From: Anthostomella pinea
Lineage: Eukaryota > Ascomycota > Sordariomycetes > Xylariales > Xylariaceae
Assembly (NCBI GenBank): GCA_963556695.1
Contig: CAUWAG010000006.1
Span: 3,534,001-3,598,000, forward strand
Length of the DNA: 64,000 nt
Reading direction: 5' to 3'
In this document: one piece after another, positions 47,182 through 59,399 of the stretch
How positions within the stretch are numbered: the stretch's first letter is position 1
Layout of the letters: each line of letters begins with the position of its first letter
Notes under the pieces: generated by a model
What the model was told of the DNA's origin: nothing
The model's database searches: none
Seen by the model: only the letters and a program-made list of their open reading frames with translations
Translations under genes and position numbers: made by a program

Positions 47182-48487
47182 ATGGGGAGCAACTCTGACG
47201 ACCGCACGCCCACCAACGACGGCGCGGTCGTGCCGGGCAACTTCTGTGTGTACCTTTTCGAGTCTCTTATTGCCCTTTCTGGCGGTGTCTCAGGGGCGAA
47301 TTCCCTCTTCCAGCCTGTGTCAAGAGCCCTTGCTCCCGAGACACGCATTCCGACTCCTTGCTGCTCGTCGAAAAGGAGTAATTACTGACTCTAACTTGCT
47401 AACAGACGGCCGCAATGCGTTCATGGTCTCGCTGCCGCCGCTGATCCCCGTCGACCCGGTGATCTGCTGGAGCGCCGGCATACCGGTAGTGGCTGGGAGG
47501 AGGAGGAGGACGAGGTTGAGAGGAGGCGGACGGCGCAGGCGCAGACGCCGAAGGGAACTGTGACGGGGCGGGGTGGTGGACCCCCGAGGAAGAAGAGGAA
47601 GCCGAGGTGAGGAAAGCAAAGCAATTTACCCCCAAGTTTTATCCTGCAGCTGTGTTGGCCAGGTTGGGTTTAGATTTCACGCAGACCACGAAGTGCTTTG
47701 TTCTTTGTTAGGTGCTCTACAGAAACAAATCTGACCTTGGAACAGCGAACCGTCGGAGGACCGGGACGAGGCTGTGGTGAATTTGCCGTGCCCGATCCCG
47801 CCGCCGAACCTCTCGTCCGACTTCCGCATGAAGGTGACGCTGAGCGCGCAGTCGGCATCGGTGGCGGTTGGGGGCGGCGGGTTTAAGAAGTGGACTATGT
47901 TTGCTGGGGGTGTCTGGTCTGGGCAGCTGGGTTCTGGTGTTGTGGTTGTGAGTTTTTTCTTCACTTGCTTGCTTGATGGTCGTGATGAGGGGTATGGTCA
48001 TGGTGGCGGTTGGCGGTTGGCGGTAAATAGAATAGGGGAATGGGGATGAAGCTAATGGGCTAATGAGAGGACGTGAGTAGAGCGGCGGACAAGATAGCCA
48101 GGACCTGGTCTACGGCAAGACGATGGCGACGCAGGTCGAGGCTACACATAAGCTGAAGACGGGGGACGAGCCGCCGGCGTAGTGAGTGATCATAATCCTC
48201 GCCCTCCCATGATTTGTGCCTACCTTCATATACAATCGGTATCAGTCATGGCTCACATTTCACCCTGATACAGCATCGAAGTCAAGAGTCGCGGGTTCCG
48301 GACCGGAACCCGGGAGATAATGGAGGCACTCCAGGACCCGGAGAAGGCGGAGCAGGTTGACCCCCGCTTCTGCCAGTATCGCATATTCATCACGATGAAG
48401 ACTACGGATGAGCGGTATGCGGATAGGGTCAATGTCGGTATGTGGGTGGGCAGCTGTCTGTGTAAGGGGTTGGAGGTTGTTTATTAG
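47182..48487 (+). pseudogene. DUF3237-like protein gene with a frame break
   Basis: Function unknown. Five exons (47182-47245, 47406-47606, 47746-47947, 48081-48181, 48274-48487) fit a fungal protein with a DUF3237-like beta-rich domain in its second half (WTMFAGGVWSGQLGSG, SGGQDSQDLVYGKTMATQVE, IEVKSRGFRTGTREIMEAL, RFCQYRIFITMKTTDERYAD, MWVGSCLCKGLEVVY). The N-terminal part has NAFMVSLPPLIPVDP followed by an acidic and basic linker. In exon 2 the frame changes at about 47455-47459, where CCCGGT reads as if one G were missing: upstream sequence is coding in one frame, and GDLLERRHTGSGWEEEEDEV in the next. All other junction phases agree. As given, the protein would be cut short and altered after about 37 residues. 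Deletion or assembly error cannot be told apart here. Confidence 0.72.
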
Positions 48488-49738
48488 TGAGTGACTCTGA
48501 CTCATGTTGATCTGCGTGTGCTAGACTGTGTGGCTCCCTGTGCGACTGAACTGACGGTCGTGAGTAGTGCATATAGAGTAACTTGATTTGTGAGGTTATC
48601 CGTTATCCGCGATAGTACGTTGTTTGCTTGCTTGCTTGCTTGCTTGCTTGACGGTCGACGGTTGATGATGCGTCGTACGTGCGCTACCCATTGCGGCCGT
48701 TGACTTTGGTGATTCAGATGGGGATCGATAGTGACTTGCTTGGACAATGAGTCTTGCTTCTACCTACAGAGTGACGTTATGATAGACATCATCAGGATTT
48801 GATGATGTCCATTAGTGAGCCTTGTTTCCGTGCTGAAGGCAAGTCGCAATATACAGTCGTGGTGTTTACTTCGTCTTAGCAGAGTGTGAAACTATCCGTA
48901 TCTTAGCAGAGGGGGGTTGTTGGTGCGCCGTCGCACACGTCAAATGAGATCCGGCCGCCCCCGACTTGAGGCTATCTCATGCCGGGCCGTGATAGCTGCG
49001 CCCCTGGTTCAACTATCGAGGCTGATGAACGATGGTTTAAACGGTAACACTGCATCTGCGCATCGCCTTACCTCATCGTGCATTGCAGGTCCGGGTCCCA
49101 GACGGCCGGACTTGACAGGTAGAACGAAACAAGCCTGGCTACGTGGAATAACCTAGGTAGTTCGTGAATAGGGGAGAAAGATAACGAAGGGAAGGGCATG
49201 GGATGACAATGACAGATGCTGGCTGCAGGTTGTGTGCGGTCTTGGACTCTTGGCAAGTCTGACTGGAACGATTGAGGACCCTGGAAAAACACGGAAAATC
49301 AGCCGTCTTCGTTCATGTTAGGGGTCCTCGCCCAACCCCAACCCTCTTTCGTCACCAGCCACGCCGTCATTGGCTACACACTTTATATCAGCTACGCTGA
49401 TTGGTCTGCTCACCGCCAACCCTACGTCATTTGGATTGGATGATGCACCATCGCAGGTGATGCTGCACCACCATCTTGTTATCGAAAGGGGACAGCCCTG
49501 GAGGCCAGAAACCGGTTTGTGCCAGATATCGTCGGCGTGCCTTGTGATGCGATGCACCAACTACACGTATATCGAGTATATCGAGGTGCTCAAATAGGGA
49601 CAGGATCCCACGTTGCCGATGATCAATATCTCCATCCTTTATATCAATCTCTCGACTGAACAACGCATACCTTAGGGGCAGCATCTAGTCACCAATCACT
49701 TATACCTCTTCCTATACATCAAACCAATATTCATCACC
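48488..49738. other. Intergenic region
   Basis: No gene is seen. A TTGC tetranucleotide run lies at about 48623-48651. A TATA-like ATATAT element is not obvious near the next gene, whose leader is C/T-rich. Confidence 0.4.
48623..48651. repeat. TTGC microsatellite
   Basis: About seven tandem copies of the tetranucleotide TTGC in non-coding sequence. Length is likely variable between strains. Confidence 0.85.
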
Positions 49739-50404
49739 ATGCCTCTCTTCTCCAGCCGCAAACCCGAAGAGGAAGTCATCCCAGAGCCCGCGCCGGTCCC
49801 CGAGAAGAAGCACGGACTGTTCGGCTCGCGCCACCGCTCACCCTCGCCCTCGTCGACCGTCCGCAGTAGCACGACCACCAACTCACGGGTCTCAGGTACT
49901 TCTTCCTACCATGGTACACAAGCCCAGTTTGCCATCACTCTCCACACTCCCACCCACCCACCACAAACTGAACTATGCAACACCCGACTAACACTCCCTG
50001 CCCCCGTCCGCAGATGCATCCTCCAACCCCTCGCGCCACCGCAGCGTGCTCAGCCGCTTCGGCGGCGGCGGTAGCGGGGACATGGACCCGTCGATCGTGC
50101 AGGCGCGCGAGCGCGTCATGGGCGCCGAGACGGCGGAGCGCGAGGCCGACCGCGCGCTCGAGGCGGCGCGCGTGCAGGTCCGCGAGGCCCGCGCCGAGGT
50201 CAAGCGCCTCGAGCTCGAGGCCGCCGAGGAAGCCCGCCGTGCCAAGATCAAGCAGTACCACGCGCGCGAGGTGTCGAAGCGGGGGAAGCAGCTGGGCCGT
50301 AAGCTTTTCCCTTTTCCCTTTTCCCTTTGCCCTTTGCCTCTTTGACTCCCTTGACTTGATGATGATGAGGCTGATTTGTGGTTGGTGCAGGTCACGACCT
50401 GTAA
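49739..50404 (+). CDS. Small coiled-coil protein of unknown function
   Basis: Three exons (49739-49895, 50014-50298, 50391-50404) join in frame to give 151 residues; the last exon codes for only the end of RHDL and the stop. The N-terminus is Pro/Ser-rich and basic (MPLFSSRKPEEEV, KKHGLFGSRHRSPSPSS). The C-terminal 85 residues are a highly charged single helix or coiled coil (ETAEREADRALEAARVQVRE, then KRLELEAAEEARRAKIKQYH). There is no signal peptide or membrane segment. The extreme GC content of exon 2 gives strong codon bias typical of coding DNA here. I do not recognise a family; a structural or scaffold role would be a guess. Confidence 0.78.
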
Positions 50405-52556
50405 GGGTACGCGTATCATGGTCCAGGCTTCTTGATGTGCATGTCCCTACCAGAGGGCCATGTGTGTGTGCTTCTTCGCTGAAGCAATGACTTTCATCTG
50501 GAATTATTTTGCATTTTATCCCATGTTATTAACTGAGCGAGGGCGGCATTGATGACGTCGATTATGAAGAGACGACCAGCATGAAAAGACAACATGGAGA
50601 CGATACCAATTATACCATCTTGTATTCAGTGTTATACTAGCGTAGCGTTTGTTTTGAGAGATATACTTACTTATATCATACTTCACGAGATAAGCGGTTC
50701 AGAAGTAATTCCGTAGCCACGACATCGTGAGAGACTGAGTCTGCGTTATGTGCAATAATGTCCCTCCGACCATTGCGCCGTGGCGTGTACCGTAAACGAG
50801 CAGCCAGCGACTAGGATGTGAGGTATGTACCTAGGCGAGTAGGGTTGCGTATTATTGCAAAGCAAGTCTTGTTGAAACATGGTCCGAAAACCGAGCTTCC
50901 TCTCGTGGCAACGGTGAATTGATCCCAGCATGATCTGTCGCCGAATCGGGCTTCTTCCGGCCACTCCTCACCTGGTAGCGAGTCTACCTGTCAAAAGCGA
51001 GTACCTGCAAGCTAGTATCGTCCTAAAGAGTGCTCCCGATCCGGGGAAACAGCCTTGAGGTTAGGATACCTAGTCCAGAAGTTTGCTGAACTTCAGAAAG
51101 TTGATAGCGGCAAGTGTAATAAAAGCTCCAGTCAGCCCAGCCCAACTTTTAAAGCTAAGCACCTCGGTGCCCCTCCCGGCTTGGCATCTGATGCTTGATC
51201 TGAAACGACTGGGTATCAAGTAGATCATGCTACCCTCTGTTAAGTTGTTTTCTGGGCGTGATGTAACTTATTTGTTGCCTCACCTCACTTGAGCCGCTTG
51301 AATGGTGTCATATGATAGGCGCTAGAGTAAGCAGCTGATTCGGGCGCATCAATGTAGCTTGAACGTGGTACATCGATGATCGAACCGTTGGTGGCAGGTG
51401 GGCTGTGAATCGTGACGGTGTGGCTTGCGTGGCCGACACGTAAGTCGAACCCAGGAATCGGGGCTCACCTGCATGCAGCATCGCGATGCCACCTGATTTG
51501 TCCAGTCTTACAGGCTGGATCCTTGGTGTACGTCAGCTTGGCGCGGGAGCTGAGCTGCCAGATGCTCGACCAGCTGCCAGCTTGATAGAGATCGACTAAA
51601 TAGCACCTCAGCTTGTGAGGCTTCACGTATCTCGCTGTTGTCTTTACTTGCTGTGTTTCCTGGAATGGTGAGGTGTATCATATGTAGTGTAGATAGCATG
51701 CGGAGAGGATGTTCGATGAAGTTGACGTGTTACTGATTACCTACCTAGGTAGGTAGGTAGGTACTGTTCGTGGTTCGTGGGGGCACACAATCAACGGTGA
51801 AAAAATGACCGATGTAACCGATGATGTGGTTTGAAGTTTGAACCCGCAGGAGTCCGCATGCTCGGTCAGTCATCCGGCCACACGGTTTGACAAACGACGA
51901 CTGCCTACCAGTAAACTAGCACGGTGGACGTTGAGGTGCGGTCAACTACACAGTTTGCTCGTATCAAGACAAGTGCAAGTCATACTTGTACGAATAGTTA
52001 CTTGCTTTTGGACTTATTTGTCTCGATATTGATGACAGTCAAGGAAGCTGACAGGCGGACAGGCTGAGCAGATTATTACCTTAGCGTTATCTGAAACGAG
52101 GGCGCTGTGCCACAGTGGATACGCGACATCCCGATAGGGACAAGTCCCTGCCAAGGAGTGCCAAGCCCCGTCGACTAGCCCGCCCTGTCCATCAAATTGG
52201 GGTGCGACAGCCCAGCCCGGAAATCTTCAGACCCGTCGTGAATGCTTCGAGTGCTTCCTCCTACCTAGGTAATCATACCACCCAGGTGTCTACCTCTCGT
52301 TCTACAGTCCACCTGCCACCTCGTTACCTACTTGTCTCCTCCTCCTTACTCTTCTTCAGCTCCTATTGAACCACTAGTAATACGTATTCACCTACTACAT
52401 GTGTCTGGAGATTACGAACCGACCTTGACCACCCTCGAGCAATCCCCGATACGGGGACCACTCCCATAGGCAGCCTCTGCCAATCCGCGAGCGACCGGCA
52501 AAGCGAAAGGGAGGGAGTGGGCCAAGAGGTCGGTCGCCAAGAGGTCGGTCGCCAAG
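50405..52556. other. Two-kilobase intergenic region without a supported gene
   Basis: No protein or RNA gene is seen. A palindrome-like CCTACCTAGGTAGG followed by further GTAG units lies at 51741-51763. The end of the stretch is the OCH1 promoter, with a C/T-rich leader near 52310-52360. Confidence 0.45.
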
Positions 52557-53731
52557 ATGATGTCGTTCAAGAGGGCCTTGGTCTTCGCCATATTCTTCAT
52601 AACCGCCTTCGTCATTATTCGGCGGGCACATACATCCCTTAACGAGCCCAATCCCGTGCGCCGACCACCCCCCAAGCACGCAGATTCCGACAACGCTAGA
52701 TCTGGAGCGTCGCACAATGCGCCATCGACCTCGAATCCCTCGGGCGCCGATGTTCCTCTGCGAGACCAGCCTGTACCTGCCCAGAAGGCCATCCACGATA
52801 CGTCCAAGATGTCGCTATACGACAAGCTGGCCTACCAGTATCCGTACGATGTCGAGACCAAGTTTCCAGCCTATGTCTGGCAGACATGGAAGTACACTCC
52901 TGCGAGCGCAGAGTTCCAGTTCCGGGATCAGGAAGCTTCTTGGACCGAACAACACCCTGGCTTTGTTCACGAGGTCATCACGGACCAGGTCGCGGTTCAC
53001 CTGCTCAGGCTCCTATATGCCGCGGTCCCAGAAGTGCTCGATGCATATGACGCTTTGCCCGAACCTGTCTTGAAGGCAGACTTCTTCCGCTACCTGATCT
53101 TGCTGGCACGCGGCGGCATCTACTCGGATATCGACACCGTCGCCCTCAAAAGCGCCTTGGACTGGCTTCCGGATGCTCTGCCCAAGGAGAGTATCGGGCT
53201 GGTGGTTGGTATCGAGGCTGACCCCGATCGACCTGACTGGAAGGACTGGTACAGTCGCCGGATTCAGTTTTGCCAATGGACAATCCAAGCGAAACCTGGC
53301 CACCCCGTCTTGCGCGACATCGTCTCGCGTATCACTGCCGAGACTCTGAGGAGGAAGCGCGATGGGGTGTTCGTCTCCAGGGACAAGAGTGTCGTCGAGT
53401 TCACGGGGCCTGCTGTCTGGACTGACACCGTCTTCGACTATTTCAACGATGCACGTTATTTCGATATGAGGCATAGCCTAGGTAACATCACGTACTTGAA
53501 TTTTACGGGCATTGAGATCCCCAAGAAAGTGGGCGATGTCGTTGTTCTCCCCATCACCAGCTTCTCTCCTGGTGTCGGACAGATGGGTGCGAAGGACTAT
53601 GACGATCCGATGGCATTTGTCAAGCACGATTTTGAAGGTAGGTTCCCAGCGGCCAGCGGCACTTGACTTTGCTGACTTGCGTAGGCACTTGGAAACCCGA
53701 GCACGAACGACATATTGGTGCCAACGGCTAG
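52557..53731 (+). CDS. OCH1: Initiation-specific alpha-1,6-mannosyltransferase Och1
   Basis: Golgi enzyme that adds the first alpha-1,6-mannose of the outer chain to N-glycans, using GDP-mannose. Two exons (52557-53637 and 53685-53731; donor GTAGGT, acceptor GTAG) give 375 residues. A short cytosolic N-terminus and one membrane anchor (ALVFAIFFITAFVII, residues 7-21) make it a type II Golgi protein, followed by a Pro-rich stem. The catalytic domain has YVWQTWK, the acceptor region ADFFRYLILLARGGIYSDID with the DxD metal motif at 191-193, and FTGPAVWTD. The last exon adds GTWKPEHERHIG. Length and order match Och1. Confidence 0.93.
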
Positions 53732-54208
53732 CAGCTTTTCTGGGCACCAGATAAACCATAGCTTGGCCATATGGCCAATGCCTCCCACTCAAGCTTCTGT
53801 TCGGCGCTCTCGGCAACTTTTCTGTCTCAAAATGGCTGGACTCACTTGATCTTCGAGATGCACCCTTTGTGCATTCATGGGGGTACACAAGCCACCCTTG
53901 AATATGATGATTGCGGTTCCGCACGAACCGAGAACCGAGAACCTGGAGTGGTGAGAAGGATTCTGCCTGGCTATTGACGAAGAGCAACCGTGCTCTTGAT
54001 GTGCGGGGGCTGGATCCTGTTCAGGGACACCACTGGGCACGGAAACAATGGTCGGAATTGCTTCTCAGGAGCGGTCAAATTGGGCTAGACACGCTCTTTT
54101 GGAATCCGGGGGCACCTACATGTGCTATAGCTCCTGCTGCTCATTCGAAGATTTGAGACCGATCAATTCATCGAATTCAGAGACATTGTGCGTGTGTTGT
54201 ACGAGCTA
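53732..54208. other. Intergenic region between OCH1 and a transposon
   Basis: No gene is seen. It ends at the TA target site of the Tc1-like element. Confidence 0.4.
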
Positions 54209-55511
54209 CACTGACCCTCCAAAAGTCTCCGAGCATCCACCACGCTAGTTTCAAAACGCGTCTATGCGCGCGCGACCCCCTTCCTTCTTCACCTTTTATT
54301 TACTCAACACCAAAACGATTGATTTACAAAAGATTGGTACAATTCTGACCGCAAATCGCGAGCCAAATCAGGAATCTACTTCCGAAGCTCGTGCAGCTAT
54401 TGTGGCTGCCAGGGCGGCAGGCGCAAGGCGCGACGATGTCATGAGCGCGTTCCAGCTGGATCGGCCTCAAACCGTGACCGACATTATCAACACTGCTAGA
54501 GAGCATAACACCACGGTCTCTCGACCTCGAGAGGGAGCCACAAGGACTCTAAACAAGCGCGAAGAAACTCAGCTAGTTGAAAGGGCACAAAAGTACCCCA
54601 GAGCTACCTACAGAGAGCTCAAGAAGGAGAGCAGGGTCCTCAGCTCCCATACCACTATCAAGCGCGTTCTTCGCACTCACGGGCTTCGCAAGTGGAAGGT
54701 GGTGAAGCGGATCGAGCTTACGGAAGATGACGCACGAGAGAGGCTCGCTTTTTGTAATGAATACGACTCCCTGGAGGCTCTGGAGGAGCTGATGCGAACG
54801 CTCTTCTCAGACGAAGTCACGGTCCAGAATTCACCCGATAATCCGGGCAATTGGGTCATCCGCCTCTCTTCTGAATGTTACAGGCAGGATCTCGTGAACC
54901 CTCGGAGTCATGGGAGACCCCGTATCTCCATTATGTGTTGGGCCTTGATCTGGTTAGGCGGCGGAGAAGGTGGCCTAGGCAAAATCATCTTCTGCAAGCC
55001 CGATGAGGATGCTCCTCGCGGAGGAGTATCTTCAGCTTCATGTCAAGACGTCCTTGAGGAAGGGCTCCTTCCGTTCTACGAGGCTGGGGATCCTTTTATG
55101 CAAGATAACGCTCGTATCCATCGATTTGGAGGCACTCCAGAGTGGCTAGAGGAGCACGGCATCTGGACGATCGACTGGCCTGCTCACAGCCCTGATTTGA
55201 ACCCGATCGAGCACATTTGGGCACTTCTAAAGAAGCAGATACAGAGAATCGAGCCTGGTTTCGCTGATTTGAAGGCTAATATTGCCCACGAGGCATATGC
55301 CAGACAGTTAATCGAAAGGGCGTGGTCAGAGATCGATCCTGAGGATGTACGCGTTCTCGTCGAATCTCTCGGCAACCGAATCGCCGCAGTGAAAAGGGCA
55401 GGTGGTTGGTACACACACTATTGAATGGCTTATACAATGCAGTTTTTTTCATATTATTACAGTGAGAGATGGGTGCGTGGTGAATGCTGAAAGTTGAAAG
55501 GTGTAGGCGTG
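54209..55511 (+). mobile_element. Tc1-like DNA transposon with an open transposase
   Basis: A 1303-base element with TA at each end (54207-54208 and 55512-55513). The terminal inverted repeats are about 37 bases but diverged: left CACTGACCCTCCAAAAGTCT, right CACGCCTACACCTTTCAACT, with a nearly identical inner part (GCATCCACCACGC against GCATTCACCACGC). The transposase fills almost all of the inside. The left repeat resembles the ends of the MITE family in this window, so this element or a sister could have moved those MITEs. Confidence 0.8.
54264..55424 (+). CDS. Tc1-like transposase, DD34E
   Basis: Cuts and pastes its transposon at TA sites. One open frame of 386 residues with no stops or frame changes. 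The N-terminal part holds two helix-turn-helix-like regions (around RRDDVMSAFQLDRPQTVTDI and SSHTTIKRVLRTHGLRKWKV). The catalytic residues are Asp in TLFSDEVTVQ, Asp in FMQDNARIH and Glu in SPDLNPIEHIW; 34 residues separate the last two. The C-terminus NRIAAVKRAGGWYTHY is typical of fungal Tc1-like enzymes. All essential residues are present, so it could be active, though diverged ends may reduce mobility. It is clearly a different subfamily from the dead copy at 40049-41230. Confidence 0.93.
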   Translation: MRARPPSFFTFYLLNTKTIDLQKIGTILTANREPNQESTSEARAAIVAARAAGARRDDVMSAFQLDRPQTVTDIINTAREHNTTVSRPREGATRTLNKREETQLVERAQKYPRATYRELKKESRVLSSHTTIKRVLRTHGLRKWKVVKRIELTEDDARERLAFCNEYDSLEALEELMRTLFSDEVTVQNSPDNPGNWVIRLSSECYRQDLVNPRSHGRPRISIMCWALIWLGGGEGGLGKIIFCKPDEDAPRGGVSSASCQDVLEEGLLPFYEAGDPFMQDNARIHRFGGTPEWLEEHGIWTIDWPAHSPDLNPIEHIWALLKKQIQRIEPGFADLKANIAHEAYARQLIERAWSEIDPEDVRVLVESLGNRIAAVKRAGGWYTHY

Positions 55512-55513
55512 TA

Positions 55514-55990
55514 GGGCTGCTCGAAAAGTGGGCTCGGAGACTTCTGGTCGGGGAGTGTACCTACGGCAACGTCGAAACGCAGTCAGGCGCACCTGACAAC
55601 GTGGGGAGCAAGGAGTAGGAAAGGGGTCTCGACAGCGGACCTTTGTATATACCCACATGCATAGAGAGCGGCGTTTGGTGGGAAATTGACGGCTTGACTT
55701 GCAATTGTCTGAATAAGGGGTGAATAAGGGGTGAATAAAGGATGGACTTGCCTGTCACCAAAGATGCATCCCCCACTTCTCCGCAGTCCGCAGTCTCAGG
55801 CTGGGGCGGACCTGACCCCGCATGACCGTAACTCTGTCCCAACATCTTCATTCTTGACATTCAGGACTGTTCGTATTCTCAATGTTGCTTGCAGCTCGGA
55901 CGGTGTTTCCGGGAAGATATATGCTGGAGTCTTCCAATGGTTGTGCCTACTAATGTTCCTAGCTTGAAGCCGGTGAAGCCTCCTTAAAAC
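55514..55990. other. Intergenic region between the transposon and the acyl-CoA synthetase gene
   Basis: Contains the short repeat at 55711-55740 and the promoter of the next gene. No gene is seen. Confidence 0.4.
55711..55740. repeat. Three copies of GAATAAGGGGT
   Basis: An 11-base unit, GAATAAGGGGT, repeats three times in tandem; the last copy is diverged. It lies about 250 bases upstream of the acyl-CoA synthetase start. Confidence 0.85.
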
Positions 55991-58253
55991 ATGGCGTTCT
56001 CTATCCGACTCCATCTGGGTTCGAAGGGTGCTCGGTGTTGGGTCAAGTCTGTGAGACGGTATTCACGACTCGGTCGAGATCTGCGACTTGGTCTATCACG
56101 AGCGAATGGGAGTCGAGTGGAGAATAGGGGTGCGCAACGACGAGATATATCTAGTGCTGATTTGAGCTACTCCGAAGGACCGCGTGAGGTGAGTCTTCAA
56201 GACCATGTGACACTCGATGCGTTCTCTTGCATCAACGTCTTTTGAGTTATTGTCATCGTCTATGCCCATGGGCTCATCACGACTCAAGACTCTTGTTCAT
56301 TTTCCATACGAAACCAGACCATGAGACACACTTGATCGAGTATGTATGGCTAATATGGGATAGCCTCCGCTGCTCCAACACACGATACCGGAACACTTCG
56401 CGTCCATAGTCTCACGCTATGGCGACCGCCCGGCTGTCATGTCTCGGGCACCAGCGATGACGGATGCTACGCCCAACACCACAACGTTGACATACGAGTC
56501 CCTTGACCGTCTATCCAACACCCTCGCGCGCTCCCTGCGGTCCCTCGGCGTCAAAAAGGGAGACCGCGTCGCCGTCAGCCTGGGCAACGTGGCTGAGAAC
56601 GTGGTACTGACATACGCCATCTTCAAACTAGGCGCCATCCTAGTTCCCCTGAACCCAAGTTTCAACGCCCACCAAGTCAGCGCGGCGCTCTCGCACCTCG
56701 GCGTCGAGATCCTGGTCGTCGGCGCCGTGACGGACCTGGCATACAAGCCATGCCGGGGCCGCAGCAACCTCGAGCTGCTCACTTCGCTGGTCCCGAACCT
56801 GGCTGGCAGTAAAGTCGAGTCCCCAACCGTGACAACGCTCAAATCCATCGTGCTCTTGGACAACACTCCCTCGCACCCCCTCGCAGGCCCCTTTCCCCTG
56901 GCGGCAGACATGCGCGCCCTGACGCCCTACGCTACCCTCCTGACCTCCTCATCCCCACGTCCCCTCCTCCCGGACACGCCCCTCCAGCCCGGCGAAACAA
57001 TCAATATCCAGTTCACGTCCGGCACGACATCCGCGCCCAAAGCCGCCATGCTCTCGCACACCGGCATCCTTAACAACGGCAACCTGATCGGCGCGCGCAT
57101 GGGCCTAGAGCCCAGTGACCGCATCGTGTGCCCGCCGCCGCTGTTCCACTGCTTCGGCAGCGTTTTAGGCCTGCAAACCACAGCCACGCACGGCGCGTGC
57201 CTCGTCCTGCCCTCACCGGCCTTCGACCCGGCCGCCACTCTGTACAGTATCGCGGAGACCCGCGCCACGGGCCTCTACGGCGTCGCCACCATGTTCGTCG
57301 CGGCACTAGACTTACTCGCGAGCCCAAACCTCACAACACAACAACTCCCAAAAGACGCGTTTTCGAATCTGCGCAAGGGCATCGCGGCCGGCAGCTCGGT
57401 GCCGGAGGCGCTGATGCGGCGGCTGTTCGAGAGGCTGGGGTTGCGGGATCTGGTGATTTGTTACGGCATGACGGAGACGAGCCCGGTCTCGGCGATGACG
57501 ACACCAGGAGATCCGTTCGAGAAGAGGACGTGTAGTGTTGGGCAAGCGATGCCGCATACGAAGCTCAAGGTCGTGGAGGCGGGGGACCGCGGGACGGTGG
57601 TGCCGAGGGGTGTCAGGGGCGAGTTGGCGGTTGCGGGGTATTTGGTCATGGATGGGTATTGGGGGGATGCGGAGAGGACGGCGGTGGACCGGGTGGTGGA
57701 GGAAGATGTGGATTGCGATGGGGATGGAGATGGGAGGGTGACGTGGATGTATACCGGTGACGAGGCAGCCATGGACGACGACGGCTACGTGGAGATCACG
57801 GGCCGCATCAAGGATCTGATCATTCGTAGCGGCGAGAACATCCACCCGCTCGAGGTCGAGAACTGCCTGTTTCAGCACCCGCTCGTCCGCGAGGTGAGCG
57901 TCGTCGGCGTGCCGGACGGGCGCTATGGCGAGGTGGTTGGGGCGTTTGTTGTGCCTCATCGGGGCGTGAGGATTGTCGATGTTGCAGGTCTCGGTGGTGA
58001 AGGGATAGGGGGGACCATCTCAAGTGGAGGGGTGGAGGCGGGGGTTTTGAGTATGGCAGGCGAGGGTGTTGGTGACGACAAGGTGCTCTCGCTCTCGAAG
58101 GACGATGTTAGGGACTGGGTCCGGACGAAGCTTTCGAGTCATCTTGCGCCGACGCACGTGTTTTGGATCGATGAGTACCCCAAGACTGCGAGCGGGAAAA
58201 TACAGAAGTATAAGTTGAGGGATTTGGCGCGGGAGCTGACTTCTCGGTGCTAG
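55991..58253 (+). CDS. Acyl-CoA synthetase of the AMP-forming family, probably mitochondrial
   Basis: Activates a carboxylic or fatty acid to its CoA ester with ATP; the overall layout resembles medium-chain ACSF2-type enzymes. Two exons (55991-56188 and 56364-58253; donor GTGAGT, acceptor ATAG) give 695 residues. Exon 1 supplies an Arg/Ser-rich, acid-poor N-terminus (MAFSIRLHLGSKGARCW, VKSVRRYSRLGRDLR), which fits a mitochondrial presequence. Motifs in order: P-loop FTSGTTSAPKAAMLSH (near residue 283), VICYGMTETSP, MYTGDEA, GRIKDLIIRSGENIHP and the catalytic Lys in TASGKIQKYKLR. Between the last two is a Gly-rich, low-complexity insertion of about 45 residues (GLGGEGIGGTISSGGVEAGV). The acid substrate cannot be told from sequence. 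Confidence 0.9.
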
Positions 58254-59399
58254 GTGCTAGGTTGCTAGCCGTATGTCAGCAGGGAGAGTTCAGACATGAG
58301 ATAATAGGGGTTGCGGAAGAGGGACGGGAGGAGATAAGAAAGTTGGAGAAAAGGAAGAACGGGTATACTGCTAAGGCCTGAATGGCTTTGCGTGCCCTGC
58401 AATGGCATTCGCGTCAAGCGCGTTGCCAGACGCGTGAACCCAGAGCTGCAGACCCAGAGTGTCGCGTACTCCTACGCGTCACCGAACAGGTTCCCCAGCA
58501 ACCAAACCCCCAGACAATATGTATCTCAATACAAACCAAATCTTCCATCCTCCCCCTCACCACTTGCCGACCCCATCCGGCCAACTGGTGTAGCGGGGAA
58601 TGAGACAAACCCCTCACGGGGGTTTTCGTAGGTCTACTGTTCGATCCTGGGCTGTGATGGCGGTTTCCATGTAGGTGGGGAAACTCAGGTCAAGTCCGCC
58701 AAAACGGATCGGATGGTATATTGAGCTTTTGCTATATTCATTTATTTTTATGTTTTGAGTTTTATTCTTTTGTTTCCCACGTCGCCTGTCCCTGGCTCTT
58801 GTAGGCGTGCCTGTCTCCCGGAAGGGCTGTGAGTACCTGAGGTGTGGATTGGTCCAGGTTTGTTAGATAGACTCGTGTACCAGATGTCGCTTGACCTTTC
58901 CTCTTCCATGACTTCCCACTCTGTGCACCCGAAACGTTCTAGGACTCGGGGTGCTGGAAAAGGGTTTGAAAGGGGCTGGCAGCTATGACAATACCAACCG
59001 ACGACATGACGAACATAGGTGCGCATCTGTATCGGCAGGCGACGGAAAACGTCAACCATGTCAACCTGGCTCATGGGGCTATCGTGGTGTCAGCACATGA
59101 TCCAGACGCTCTCACAGTCGGTGTAGTGGACATTGAAGAGCTCCATATAGTGCGGACTGAAGCCGTTGCTGTTGGCTCCGTCCACCCATTTGATAGACGC
59201 ATCAGAGATCAGGCTCTAAAATCCTCGCGAAGGAGGCAACCATTTCTCATCCCGAAACCCCATCCAATGGGCACGTACGAGAAAGAGAGTTCATACGATT
59301 CAGGTGGTTGGTTGATAGTTGTTCTACCTAGCAGTAAGATTCATCAAGGCACTGTATCCTCTATTACAAGGGGTTCTAGGGGCACCACCTCGATCACTC
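58254..59399. other. Intergenic region
   Basis: 3' flank of the acyl-CoA synthetase. A frame on the plus strand at 58985-59446 is open but shows no motif, and its end overlaps degenerate NACHT-protein repeats on the other strand, so I do not call it. Confidence 0.4.

Noticed and set aside
58574..58660. Possible tRNA gene with an A-box-like TGGTGTAGCGG and a TTCGATCC B-box-like motif
   Set aside because: The flanking bases do not form acceptor or T stems of the right length.
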